Part shown: positions 13,101 to 25,472 of the stretch, one piece after another
Position numbering within the stretch: position 1 is the stretch's first letter
How the letters are laid out: every line of letters starts with the position of its first letter
Assembly (NCBI GenBank): GCA_947561715.1
Contig: OX387204.1
Location: forward strand, 11,103,001-11,167,000
DNA from: Ascidia mentula
Taxonomy: Eukaryota; Chordata; Ascidiacea; Phlebobranchia; Ascidiidae
DNA: 64,000 bases
Direction of reading: 5' to 3'
Position numbers and translations under genes: made by a program
Notes under the pieces: generated by a model
The model's database searches: none
Told to the model about the DNA's origin: nothing
The model's input: only the letters and a program-made list of their open reading frames with translations

Positions 13101-16100
13101 AGTACAAACTAAAAAGTATACTCGTTAAAATATTAAAAAAAACAATGTTTTTAGTGTACCAAACTTAAAGAGTCTGTTGGTGCTGGAGCTATTGCGTTGC
13201 AACAACTCCCAGAACTGCAAAAAGAAATAAAAGATTTGGTAGTTCAAAACAAAACTTTGACAGAAAATTACAACTCTGAGAGAAACCTAAGAAAAAAATA
13301 CTACAACATGGTTGAAGATATGAAAGGTTTTTTTACGGTGTTAAAGTGTATTATAAATTTAGTAAGATTTTCTATAACAGGTAAAATCCGTGTCTATTGT
13401 CGTGTACGTCCGTTAAGTTCAACAGAGAAACAAAACAACAACAGGAATATTGTGTTTTCGCCTGACGAATATACAATTAAAGTCGCACAATCGAAGGGTG
13501 ATATGAAAGAATTTCAGTTCGACCAAATATTTACTGAAGACAATACACAGGAAGACGTTTTTGAAAATACCTATAGGTACATATTACTTGTTTTGTTTGT
13601 CCTGGCGTTATTTTTTTGTTACGTTTATTCAAATTTTGTTTGCAAATACAGTTTGGTCCAATCAGCTGTTGATGGCTACAACGTTTGTGTTTTTGCGTAC
13701 GGTCAAACTGGATCCGGAAAAACTTACACGATGATTGGAGATAAAGAACAAAAAACTCCTGGATTGGCTTCAAGGGCTTTCAATCGAATATTTGAGCTAG
13801 TGGAAAAGAACCAACAAAAGTTTCAATTCCAGGTTCCCAATTGTCTTTTTTAATACGTGGTTGACAAATGCGAAAGTCGGCAAACCCTTCACGCGATACG
13901 ACTTCTAAACCTGGCGATAAACAGGGTTATCGCGCCATCACACAATGTAGCAAGAAGAAAGAGACAGTAGGTCGTGAATGCCCGATAATAGCTAGTAAAC
14001 TATGGGTTCTAGTTGCGGAGTAGCACAGCACCCTCTAAACGAGGCACAAATCGCCTGAGGCCAGGTCGCCGCAGCAGATATAAGGCAGTGCAGTGCAGCT
14101 CTTAGTCATTCCTCATCGACGGTTGTGAGCGCTTCATCTAGAAAGAACAGGATAACATCACTGAGAAAACAACGAATAAAGGTAATTTGTTAAAAATGAT
14201 TTAAAATCTTGCTGAAACTGTTGTTAGCATTATATGAAAAGGTTTTCTCTTATATGTAAGCATTCTGTGCGTTAGGGTTTCAGATCATTGTTGAAAAGTT
14301 ACCAAACGTTGTAATACTTTTTCACAGCGAATCAGACCAGAATGAAGACGTTTTTGTGTGTATTGAGTTTGGCCTGCGTAGCCGTAGCAATGCCTTCCTA
14401 CCGCCCCCAAAGGGCCCCGGAAGAGCTGAATGAAGAGGAAATCACATTTCTTGCGGATTTAGCACAAAACCTTCAAACATACGAATCAAGAACTCGTAAT
14501 ATTACCGAAGAACCAACAGACTTAAGAAAAGGCAGAGGTTTGTCGTTGTTTTATGTTCCATAGTTATTGCCCAAATTCATAGTGGAAACTTTTTACCGCT
14601 GTGCGTGAATAAATCTATATAATTTGAAAGCATGTCATTTTTACTAAGAACATAACAAACTTTTCTAAATGCGTTTATTTAATCAATATTCCCACATACG
14701 TTAAAAATTGCTAAATAGCCTGTAAATATAGATTTAGCAAGAAAGCTGGCTTATCTGCATGAAAATCATCCAATTTCTATCTTTGTACTTGATTGTCATT
14801 GTTATTTTCGTTTTGTTTTAGCTTGCATCACTGAGTCAGATTGTGAGGAGTGGGAGTTTTGTGCCGACACTGCTGATTATGTTCGAATTATCACTGAAGA
14901 ATATCATCACGAGTACGAAGCTGATAGACTCAAGACTAAGGCCAACATCAGAGGAAGAGAATGCTCAATTACTCCACACAATTTCATGAAAAGACTTGAC
15001 TCCAAAAACGTGGTCAAGCTGTTCAATGAATCCGTCGAAGAAATCAGATCTATTTTGGATAATTTCCAAATTGATACCGAACTTCCGATGGTGTTGGATG
15101 TTAAATTCGTTGACATTACTGAACCAGTTCTCCGAACAACAGGTTAGTTGCTGGCTGGTTGTGGTGCCCTATTTATTGTTTCCAATAATAATCACATTTC
15201 GTGTTGTTTCAGCTCAAGATTCCTACAGCCAGTTCATGAACCTGTTCCTTATCTTGGCTCTACGTGGTGACTCTGGAACAAACGACCGAACAAATCTTTT
15301 GCTTCTTCTTTCCATGTTTTCCCAGCAACAGCAGTCAATAACTGGCACTGGCGCTGGCTCGATGAACCTTCTTTCCAATCCTTTCCTTCTCTACTCCTTG
15401 CTGGATTCTGGGTCATCCGGCATTTCCTCAAACATTTTGCTCTACTCTTTCTTATTAAATCCCACTGGTTTAACCACAACACCAACAGTTTCCAGTGATC
15501 TCCCAGTCGGCTCAAACTTTTTCAGCAATCCACTTATGTTGTACAGCTTGCTTCAAAATTCTGGTGGGTCCAACGACAACAACCTTTTGTTGCTTATGTT
15601 TTTGTCAGGCGGAATCGGAGGAATTGGAGGAGCTGGTGCTGGAGCTGGTGGCGGCCTTGAGAGCATTTTGCCACTTCTTTTGCTTTCTAACTCCTCTTTG
15701 GGCGGAGGCAGCAGCGACCTCAGCAGTATCCTGCCACTCTTGCTCCTTGGAGGTGGTGGTCTTGGTGGTGGCCTTGGTGGTGGCCTTGGTGGTGTTCCCG
15801 GTCAAGCTGGAGGAATTAACCAACTTCTACCATTGCTTCTGCTTCAACCAGATATTTTGGGAGGTTCAGGCAGCGACAACAATCTTCTTCCGTTGCTCCT
15901 TCTTTCCGGAGGAGGATTAGGTGGTGCTGGAGCTGGTGGCGGCCTTGAGAGCATTTTGCCACTTCTTTTGCTTTCCAACTCTTCTTTGGGCGGAGGCAGC
16001 AGCGACCTCAGTAGTATCCTGCCACTCTTGCTCCTTGGAGGTGGTGGTCTTGGTGGTGGCCTTGGTGGTGTTCCCGGTCAAGCTGGAGGAATAAGCCAAC

Positions 16101-19100
16101 TTCTACCATTGCTTCTCCTTCAACCAGATATTTTGGGAGGTTCAGGCGGCGACAACAGTCTTCTTCCGTTGCTCCTTCTTTCCGGAGGAGGATTAGGTGG
16201 TGCTGGTGCTGGAGCTGGTGGCGGCCTTGAGAGCATTTTGCCACTTCTTTTGCTTTCCAACTCTTCTTTGGGCGGAGGCAGCAGCGACCTCAGCAGTATC
16301 CTGCCACTCTTGCTCCTTGGAGGTGGTGGTCTTGGTGGTGGTCTTGGTGGTGGCCTTGGTGGTGTTCCCGGTCAAGCTGGAGGAATTAACCAACTTCTTC
16401 CCCTTCTTTTGTTGGGCAACTCCAGTTTAGGTGGAGGATTGGGTGGCGACAATAATCTCCTTCTTCTCATGTTGCTCTCATCACAAGGAGCAGCAGGGGG
16501 CGTGCCTGGCGCTAGCGGTGGACTTGAGAGTATTTTGCCTTTATTGCTTCTTTCCAACTCATCTCTTGGAGGAATTGGAGGAAGTGGTGGAAGTAGCCTG
16601 AGCAACATTCTGCCTCTGCTACTGCTTTCTGGAGGAGGACTTGGGTCACAGATTGATCCCGCCACCGGCCTACCTATACAGTCACGTAAGTGTAGTTCAT
16701 TTTATTTTATTTGTTCACCGAAGTCAAACACGTAAACTGATTTTGTTTATGTTTTCAGTGTGTTTAAAACTGATTTATTTTACAGCGATTTCGAGTCTGT
16801 TGCCACTTCTACTCATCAACCAGTCCGGCTCCAACGACAACACGCTGTTGTTGTTTATTTTAATGTTCTCCCAACAGCTTCCTCAAACCGCCGGTTCACC
16901 AACTATTTTTGGATAGTCTTTTTGAATTGCCAACTTTTCCCATTGTTGTTCCTTGCTAAACGCAAGTAACATTTTTTAAATTTTTGAATGAAGTTCGCTC
17001 CACGTACGACAAAACAAGAAGTAATTTATGTGTTTTGACCCGAATGATATCGTTGCGTGCCGCCGAAACCCAGACCACTATAAGGTACGATGCACAGCTG
17101 TTCGTTGGTCAGCAAAGCGGAGGGATACGGCTTTCACGAATGTGTGTTTTTGTGAACGATGATATACGACGCCGTTCATTTTCTTGTTGGTTGTTTTTTC
17201 ATATTTGATTGGAATAAAATAAATCTATTTTGCAATACAATGTTGTAGTCCATTTCCGAAAATGCAAAAAGCATGACCCGGAAAGGCATGTGTTCAGAGA
17301 AGAGGCATAGCATATGCGAGATAAGTAGAGCTCGGAAATTTAAGTGGGCACTCTTTATGCTCAACTATCCAAAAACCTGCAACGCTGCCTTGTTGTGTTA
17401 CTCTGGATCACATATATGGGCAAACTGCGGCCGGCGGTCCAAATCTCTTGGGTCTTTAAATTTGGCCCGCAAGAGTCTGTCATGTATTAGGTGTCACTCA
17501 GAAATTTGTTCATGTTGTTCTTTTATGCAATTTTTTCGAACATTTTTTTACTTTTCGGTTTTAGTATTTTAATGTTTATTTTTGTGAAAGGTTAGTACAT
17601 AAACTATAGTGTAAACACGCTTTGTACACTTTAACAAACTTGTTCCATTGGCCCGCCTGTCGTTTTTGTAATAATTATTGGTCCGTGAGTCGAAAAGCAT
17701 GCCCACCCCGAATCTAATTTTTTGCTATTCTTATAAAGATATATTAATAAGACTTTTTTAATCAGATATCGTGTTACATGCTGGAGTTATACAACGAAAA
17801 ACTGATCGATTTACTATCGAAAACTCCGAAAGCGGATGTTCGTCTTGACATAAAAAAGGTGCTTTGTAAAGAATACCTGTATACCGATCTAAGTTTCCAA
17901 CAATCAAGGCTAAAACATTTTTTTAGGATAACAAAGGCATGGTGTTCGTGCAAGGCTGTGCAGTAGAAAAGGCTCAGTCGTCGGATGACTTGTATCGTAT
18001 ATTTCTCCGGGGTTCAGAAAGTCGGCACATTGCATCCACAAGTATGACCAGTTTGATATATGTTACTGAAACGTTTCAAAATGAAATATAAGTAAGGTAT
18101 AGCAACATACCTTTTAAGCGTATATTCTCACGACCCCATTGAAGCCTGATCAAATCACGCACACATATGTTGTGTGGTGCTGTGTTGTATTTTTTGCGCT
18201 GTCTGCTCAATCGTGTGTACCACAACTACATACTCAACCTATACATATGAAAACGAAATACTTTCAAACCAAAATTGACACATCAACAAACTACAATTGG
18301 GTCAGGCGAAAATAATAATTCAGCGACATATCTCTTAAAGTATCAGGTATATTTTACAATTTAAGCACAATGCAGTTACACACCAAAACAGGTTTAAAGA
18401 GAACTGTATAGGCCTATATATTGCTTGTATCAAGATATATCTTATTTAAACTATTTGGTTTGACATCAACGTATGATTTTGGTGTTACAGACATGAACAG
18501 CGAAAGTTCTCGTTCTCATTTAATCGTTGGCGTCATATTGGAAAGCACTAATCTTGCAACTGGAGCGGTAACACGTGGAAAGCTAAGTCTGGTAGATTTG
18601 GCTGGAAGTGAAAGAGTTGGTAAAACAGGTGCCACTGCCACACAACTAAAGGTAGGTATGATGATGAACAAAAGAAGGTATCCTGTGGTGATAGCGTTTT
18701 CTTTGCTTACGTTTACTTTAATTAGATACTTTGATTTTGTTCTGAGTTGCTAGACTTTATAAGGTTGGCAACCCATTTTCCAAACTCGGAGCCGCGAAAC
18801 CTATTTCAAATTGAAAACCGCCTGAAGGCGTCGAACTGAATTTCACGTGCTAAAACATTAAAGGAGTCTAAACAGACGGTAGTCGGTATACTGCTACCAA
18901 ATGTACACAAATTAGGCTTCAGCATACGTTTCTACCACCGAAAGCATAATACCTCTTAAAAAATGTACGTCCGCACCAAAAGTTTCCAGCGTTATTTATT
19001 TATTAAACAACATATTGACACAGAACAGAGAGATAGATAGAATAGCTGCATGTAGCTCTATGATTGCCGACCTCTGCGCCGGACTAATTATTTCGGCCTA

Positions 19101-19658
19101 TTTGTTTGAAAATGTTTTCCATTTTTCTAGGAAGCGAATTCCATCAACAAATCACTTTCTGCACTTGGAGATGTGATTTCAGCATTGTCCAGTGAACAAG
19201 GATTTATTCCGTACAGAAATAACAAACTTACCATGTTAATGCAGGTATATTGTTGTCGTTTTTGTCTGTTTCAGTGAAGGTTACTTTTTTAAATACTATT
19301 AAATTAAACTAATTTTAAGGATTCTCTCGGCGGAAACGCTAAAACACTCATGTTCGTTAACATATCTCCGGCTGATTACAATTCTGCTGAAAGCATAATT
19401 TCTCTGACGTAAGTACAATGTTTTTCAACATTACTGCTCCTGTGTGTGATAGGTTAATATAAATGACGTTCATTTTGTTGTGACCATAGTACTTATTAAC
19501 ATACTGAAACTCAATGTCATTTGCACAGTTACGCGGCTAGAGTCAAGCTTATTACAAATGACGCAAGTAAGAATGCTGAAAGTCGTGAAGTTGTCCGCTT
19601 GAAACAAATCATTGCCAAGCTTAAATCTGGCGAGTCTGTTGACGATGCGGAAGCTTAA
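1200..19658 (+). CDS. C-terminal-motor kinesin (kinesin-14, kinesin-C/KCBP type), whole gene
   Basis: Microtubule motor, expected to be minus-end directed and cytoplasmic. 26 coding exons were traced, all with matching phases, giving 953 residues: 1200-1256, 1473-1758, 6127-6356, 6750-6878, 8190-8301, 9048-9079, 9140-9188, 9300-9343, 9673-9724, 9958-10028, 10488-10554, 11011-11042, 11257-11302, 11401-11447, 11711-11782, 12206-12349, 12961-13101, 13155-13326, 13381-13576, 13652-13832, 17766-17858, 17927-18041, 18491-18651, 19131-19244, 19320-19408, 19529-19658. Start MTDFPLPG follows an acceptor at 1185. Residues 1-440 are polar and acidic and made of many tiny exons; about 443-595 are Lys/Glu/Gln-rich, likely coiled coil; the motor begins near 596. 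Small exons could have been missed in the N-terminal half. The 3.9-kb intron after 13832 holds another gene. Poly(A) signal at 19721. Confidence 0.93.
2115..5210 (-). mobile_element. Old DNA transposon with imperfect inverted arms in kinesin intron 2
   Basis: The outer parts of this interval match each other in inverted orientation. About 2115-2250 and 2280-2500 pair with about 4990-5210; one matching block is TTTTATTTTGGTGTTA at 2445 against its complement near 5045. On the minus strand, about 2880-3350 keeps protein-like pieces, including one with a YDGHWW start and an FMHPHPH stretch. I associate that domain with transposon-derived proteins of unknown function in animals. There is no continuous frame. 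Family not identified; the arms are diverged, so the insertion is old. Confidence 0.4.
4019..4100 (+). repeat. 82-bp direct repeat, copy 1
   Basis: Begins gactagtaaaagtccttt. It is near-identical to 5445-5526 in the same orientation, 1426 bp downstream. This copy lies inside the old transposon and the other outside it, so the pair is probably two copies of a dispersed repeat or a local duplication. Confidence 0.85.
5445..5526 (+). repeat. 82-bp direct repeat, copy 2
   Basis: Same sequence as 4019-4100 apart from a few substitutions and the length of two A runs. It lies in the same intron and is not coding. Confidence 0.85.
6455..6580. repeat. Long perfect hairpin (foldback insertion) in a kinesin intron
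   Basis: The left arm starts GTGTATAAGCTGCAGACAGA and the right arm is its exact complement, ending TCTGCAGCTTATACAC. Arms are about 53 bp with a 20-bp loop. The tract is flanked by the direct 13-mer AGCTTAGTTTATG at 6411-6423 and 6581-6593, as expected of an insertion with target duplication. Arm identity implies a recent insertion or repair-driven homogenisation. Confidence 0.9.
7149..7173. repeat. 25-bp perfect palindrome beside a TA microsatellite
   Basis: ATGCTGGTAAAC and its complement are separated by one base, directly after a short (TA)n run at about 7133-7147. It lies in an intron of the kinesin gene. It could be a small foldback relic; no function is indicated. Confidence 0.8.
12350..12716 (+). 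other. Coding-like, GC-richer stretch in a kinesin intron
   Basis: The exon at 12206-12349 can be read straight past its donor for 46 more codons, to 12490, without a stop. A second open stretch in another frame (about 12535-12679, containing [10 protein letters not shown] and [10 protein letters not shown]) follows. Codon-like composition and GC are above the flanking introns. The next exon in good phase begins at 12961. This may be an alternative 3' exon giving a motor-less form, or a decayed inserted gene piece. I do not recognise the peptide. Confidence 0.35.
13381..19658 (+). CDS. Motor domain and tail exons of the kinesin
   Basis: The motor starts at [11 protein letters not shown], the kinesin-14 neck/motor junction. 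The P-loop is GQTGSGKT (exon 13652-13832), switch I is SSRSH (exon 18491-18651) and switch II is LVDLAGSE in the same exon; all ATPase residues I can check are intact. After the last helix the protein continues with SKN...[10 protein letters not shown] and an acidic end (DDAEA). This resembles the regulatory neck-mimic tail of plant KCBP and of sea-urchin kinesin-C, which bind calmodulin or Ca-sensor proteins; most other kinesin-14s stop at the motor. Assignment to that subfamily rests on recalled family sequence, so it is likely but not proven. No MyTH4-FERM region is visible upstream. Confidence 0.9.
14077..14085 (+). promoter_or_regulatory. TATA box of the nested repeat-protein gene
   Basis: GATATAAGG lies in a locally GC-rich stretch within the kinesin intron. 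A start site about 25-30 bp downstream (near 14105) would give a noncoding first exon ending at 14181 (aaag then gtaatt), spliced to 14328 just ahead of the ATG at 14342. This supports an independent promoter for the nested gene. Confidence 0.65.
14342..16916 (+). CDS. Secreted protein with Gly/Leu repeats, nested in a kinesin intron
   Basis: Not assigned to a known family. Coding exons 14342-14537, 14822-15142, 15213-16685 and 16786-16916 join in phase to give 706 residues. The N-terminus [20 protein letters not shown] is a clear signal peptide. Residues about 66-175 form a small acidic domain with Cys spacing [13 protein letters not shown]; a faint likeness to Dickkopf-type Cys pairs is not enough to call. 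From about residue 190 the chain is hydrophobic and low in charge: blocks of LLPLLLL alternate with Gly-rich linkers and SNSSLGG, in three long repeats. Such composition suggests a self-assembling extracellular, tunic, mucus or eggshell material; that is inference. The gene is on the same strand as the host kinesin, with its own TATA box and poly(A) signal. Confidence 0.9.
15649..16440 (+). repeat. Three tandem ~290-bp coding repeats
   Basis: Units start near 15649, 15940 and 16222. Each encodes [20 protein letters not shown], a second [12 protein letters not shown] block, a VPGQAGG linker and an [14 protein letters not shown] block, about 95 residues in all. The copies are nearly identical at the DNA level, with whole-codon length changes in the Gly linkers, which points to recent unequal exchange under selection for frame. 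More diverged partial units flank them on both sides. Confidence 0.9.
17213..17223 (+). terminator. Poly(A) signal of the nested gene
   Basis: AATAAAATAAA contains two overlapping AATAAA hexamers about 300 bp after the stop at 16916, and well before the next kinesin exon at 17766. The nested transcript can therefore end inside the host intron. Confidence 0.7.
17230..17765 (+). other. Rest of the host intron
   Basis: Between the nested gene's poly(A) signal and the kinesin acceptor at 17765 I see no coding, RNA or repeat structure that I can support. Confidence 0.5.
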
Positions 19659-19720
19659 ATGCATTACTGTACACGTTTATTCGTTCCCTTATAATTATTG
19701 TAAAGCACACATCAACTCTG

Positions 19721-19726
19721 AATAAA
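19721..19726 (+). terminator. Poly(A) signal of the kinesin gene
   Basis: AATAAA 63 bp after the kinesin stop. The tropomyosin gene ends about 600 bp further on, from the opposite strand; a likely minus-strand signal for it (AATAAA read on the minus strand) is near 20057. Confidence 0.7.
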
Positions 19727-20343
19727 AAATGTCACTGTTTTTTGTCCTGAAATTGTTCACTGTGCTTTTTTACGACACTTTGTACACGTTTACCAATCGA
19801 TTCGTGCGTTGTTTATTAAAAAGACATTTTAGTTGGGTAATGCAAGACTTAATATCTGTTTACAAATCTCCAATTCCTTGCAATGTCATGTCCATATCTT
19901 CACAGATTGCTTTAATCTTGCACTTTTCGGAATAAAGTCCATCTGAGATTTTAAACATAAAAAACATTTATTTTTATTTCAATAAAATATTACTTTGCTT
20001 ATGATGGTTAAATAATGCAAGGCACAAAAGAATAAGTAAGTTAATAATCGAACAGTTTTATTATTTTCTCGAATGTCAATTTTTTGTCCTGGCGCTGTTT
20101 TAAAATAGTTACACTTTTAGCACTTTACTTTCTCACAAGAAGCTGTTATGCTCTGTGTTCACTGTGCATGTATTTTACAACGTACGAACACAGTTACGTC
20201 ATTTTATCACATACGTTTTAACACTGCGAATAACAAGCTTACTTTGTCACTTAATAAAACACAAAAAAATCAGCAAGTATTGGACATGCAACAAGCAATT
20301 ACAGTGTGGTGTTGATGACAGTGATGGAGGTGAAATTAAGACA

Positions 20344-22183
<1,840 letters not shown>

Positions 22184-22204
22184 TCATGCGTGATCTATTT
22201 TCAG

Positions 22205-22266
22205 GAGTGACGACACACGCAAGCGATAATCTAAATGAGTGACATGTGACGCGGCGGGCAGCTGCA
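22205..22266 (-). promoter_or_regulatory. Possible muscle enhancer: E-boxes and CRE-like half sites
   Basis: About 60-120 bp upstream of the TATA box lie CAGCTG (22259-22264), CATGTG (22243-22248) and two TGACG half sites (about 22208 and 22247). Myogenic E-boxes together with CRE-like sites are typical of tunicate muscle promoters. Clustering is seen; function is inferred. Confidence 0.35.
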
Positions 22267-22399
22267 TGTTGCCCCATGGAGTACACCAGATGTCGTTGCG
22301 CTGACGTTTAACATTCTCCAGATGAAGACGATGAAATGACAACACAACAGTACCAGGCGAATAAAGCATTACATTTTTGTCAAGACTTTTTATTGTTAT

Positions 22400-25300
22400 T
22401 AATTATGTGGAAATTTAATCACGGTATCGAGCACAGTTTATTGAACCATTTGGCACCTTTATGTGATCCAAATATATCTTATCTGATAAGACTATGAATG
22501 GTGATTACCTTTGTCGTAGTAAAATGTAATTGAACTTCGATTTGTAGTTTTTTACTTTATCACGCACCATAGACTGCTACATTTGTGTTGCAATGTTTCT
22601 ATGTATAAAAAAACAGTAGTTGGCTTGTTTTATTGCATAGGCCTAGCCTGTATAAGTTACAGTATGTTAGATTGCACTGTATGTACCAATTTGGAGTGTT
22701 GGCTAATGACACGCTTGACTGTATTAAAACAAATCACTTTTTTGGTGCGATACTTTTCTCTACGATTTGCACGGTCTTTTCGGAAAAAAAACATGTTAAT
22801 TTATGGAAAAGTTTATTGAATATATGTTAAGAAAGGTATGTATATGTTACAATTGATTACTGATGCTGCCAGGCATATTAGCCTATTAATACAAAGAGGC
22901 TCTCAAAATAACATACTTCCGTTAGCATTTCAAAAGCCCATTAGCTAAAAAAATCATATCCACAAAAGTCCAAGTAGGTGAAAAAATGTTAAATTTTGAA
23001 GCTGCCAATCAAAAATTATGACGAATGTAGGTTTCTAAATTTATAAATGCCGAACGTGGTGATATCATAAAAATATATGCGTCTTCTGTGGCTCCAGCGA
23101 ATGTTGTCTCTTCTGGTGTTATTTTGACACGCGAGTATTGCCTATTATTTATTTTCCCAATAGCTACCACAGTGTAGGTTAAATCGCTTTATTGTGTATG
23201 GCTGCAAGGTTTGGAGAATTCGATCAGAATAAGCAGCCGCCATATCTATAACCAGTCAATTCCTGTTGGAGACTCGATCATACGCTGGTGTGCTGAGACA
23301 GCAACCGCCAGACAGAGGTACTATTCTTCCAAGCTGCTATATCTGTCTAAGCTGCAGCTGTATCTATTCAAATGACTTTTAAAAAGTAGATTTTGCGGTA
23401 CAAAGCAAAATAAAAATACCACTTAAGATTTATAGTGGGTTGTTTATTGGCTTGTTTGAATAAATCAGGATCATTATCATTAATATGAGAAAATTAAAAA
23501 AAAAACTGGTTTAGATTATTTGTTAGACCACTTTGGCAGTCATGTATTAATTTGAATCATACCCATTGGTAAACTGCCACCATTTACTCAAATCAATTCA
23601 AATTAAATGCAAATAATAGTGCACCTTTTGTTGGTAGGCCTATTTTCCAGCAAACCCGATTTGCGTTTTGGACGTAGAATATTTGGGCGAATAAATTGTT
23701 ATCTTGCACACATAGTGTAAAAAAAGGACGTCATTCTCTTTGTACTACATGTTCAAGTAATGACAAGATTTTTTGAAGATGCTCGCAATTTTTTGCGGTA
23801 TCCATAAAGTCAGGAGAATATAAATCTGCTTGTGTCTTTGTTACTACGATAAAATACTAAATAATGGGGCACGACAAACAGGATAGGCTACAACAAAAAT
23901 GATATAAAAGTTATTATAAAGTAACCGCAGGGCCTTCATGCGATGAAATTTCTCCATATATGAGACAATTAGTTAGAGATCACTTTGGATTTTAGAGACA
24001 TCTCGTGGAGCCTGGAAGTAATGTAGTTTATTCTAAACATGCCGAAAATGTGTTTGTCGTGTAGTAGGGCAGTGATTCATAATTTTTTAGGTCATGGCAC
24101 ACTTGAATCCTGTGGAATCGTTTGCGACACACAAAAATTTAAAGTCGGTTTTAATAGCGTCTTTTTAGAGAGGAGCGACAGTGTTCCATTATTTTCCTCT
24201 GGACCGCACACTTTTTCGTTATCATCCGATAGAAGTTACTTAAATTTGAAGGTACTTAGTTTTTTTGCCATCAAAACATTGAGCGAAGCGCGTTTAAATA
24301 GCTTTGGGTTTCTTGTGTATTTATCGCGATATAACGTAAAACTACGATAGGGTTGCCAGACATCCGGATTTTGGAGCTAAAATCTGCGTCAGGGGGAAAT
24401 GGCAAAAAGTGCCAATGTGTCAGGAGTTTTGAACATGGCAGAACCACTAAAGGCAGGTAAATTAACGTAACATTCCGCAGTTGGGGCGCCAGAAACTCTG
24501 AAAAATTCGTTAACCAAAGTCAAGGTCAATGTTTCAAATTTTGGGACCTGAAAGTTGTCAAGGTGATTGATATAACTCTGTCCGGTATTGTGCTTTGACA
24601 GTCATGGTAATCCTAAACTATGCCGATGTAATTTTGGAATTTCAAAAAAATATTGCCACCTCAACATTTTGCTAAAAATAATATTTTGTTACATCTTTAC
24701 TCATTTCGCTGTAGCTTACCTTCTGTATTCTTTAAATTACAGTAGCCTAAATCAGTCAGTGAAAAGATGGCGGCATCATTGATCAATAGGTGGCAATAAA
24801 TTGGCCTAATTTATAGAGGTGCTTCAAAAATGTGCTCCCCTTTTACTTAATCCTAAATACGACACTGGTTTCAACTTAAACTATGTTTAAACAACACTAC
24901 TGTAGTCACACTTGAAACATTTCTAACCAACGGTGTGTGTCACATTAGTTATGCGTGTCGAGTGTTGTGTACACATACTTTATAAGTTGCAATGACTTGC
25001 ACCTAAAATGAAAGAACAAATATGGATTGAAAATTCGTTTTTTGAATGAGCAAATGTAGTTTGTAAAGCACGAATTCTCGCACACCTAGTTTCCGAGCTG
25101 TCAAAGTTCATTTAAATGTGAAAATATAAAAGTTACAAAAGCTAAAAGCAACATTTTTAGAATTAAAATAAAAAAACAGCATTTTGTCTTAAAAAGTGAT
25201 TTCAAAAAGAAAACTACCTAAATCAACAACAATAGTAAATTAATACACAACAAAATTCAAACAGCAATGACACAATGTAATAAACATTATGTGGTGTAAT

Positions 25301-25440
25301 GTATTTTTATCATACGCTACCTAAATAAAAAAGACACAAAGCAATAGTGGCAAAAATAATCCAGTAACAAGTGCATAAAATAGAAAAAAAATTAATCCTT
25401 CTTAAATCATTGAAATGTTATCTCATAATGTTTAAAATAC
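22400..25440. other. Intergenic, no gene recognised
   Basis: AT-rich, with short chance frames only. The 103-codon plus-strand frame at 24039-24350 has no recognisable motif. A piece at about 24350 (GGGTTGCCAGACATCCGGAT) resembles DNA-transposon termini but I could not find its partner. Confidence 0.5.
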
Positions 25441-25472
25441 ATTTCTAGTTTTATTGACAAATCTTCATACAT

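Noticed and set aside
14822-14900. Dickkopf-type cysteine domain in the nested gene
   Set aside because: Only three or four cysteines fit; the remaining Dickkopf spacing is absent.
15495-16665. Several long frames overlapping the nested gene on both strands
   Set aside because: They are shadows of the Gly/Leu coding repeats; only the phase-consistent spliced frame has a signal peptide and proper exon joins.
24039-24350. 103-codon plus-strand frame in the intergenic region
   Set aside because: No recognisable motif, biased composition or splice partner; likely chance.
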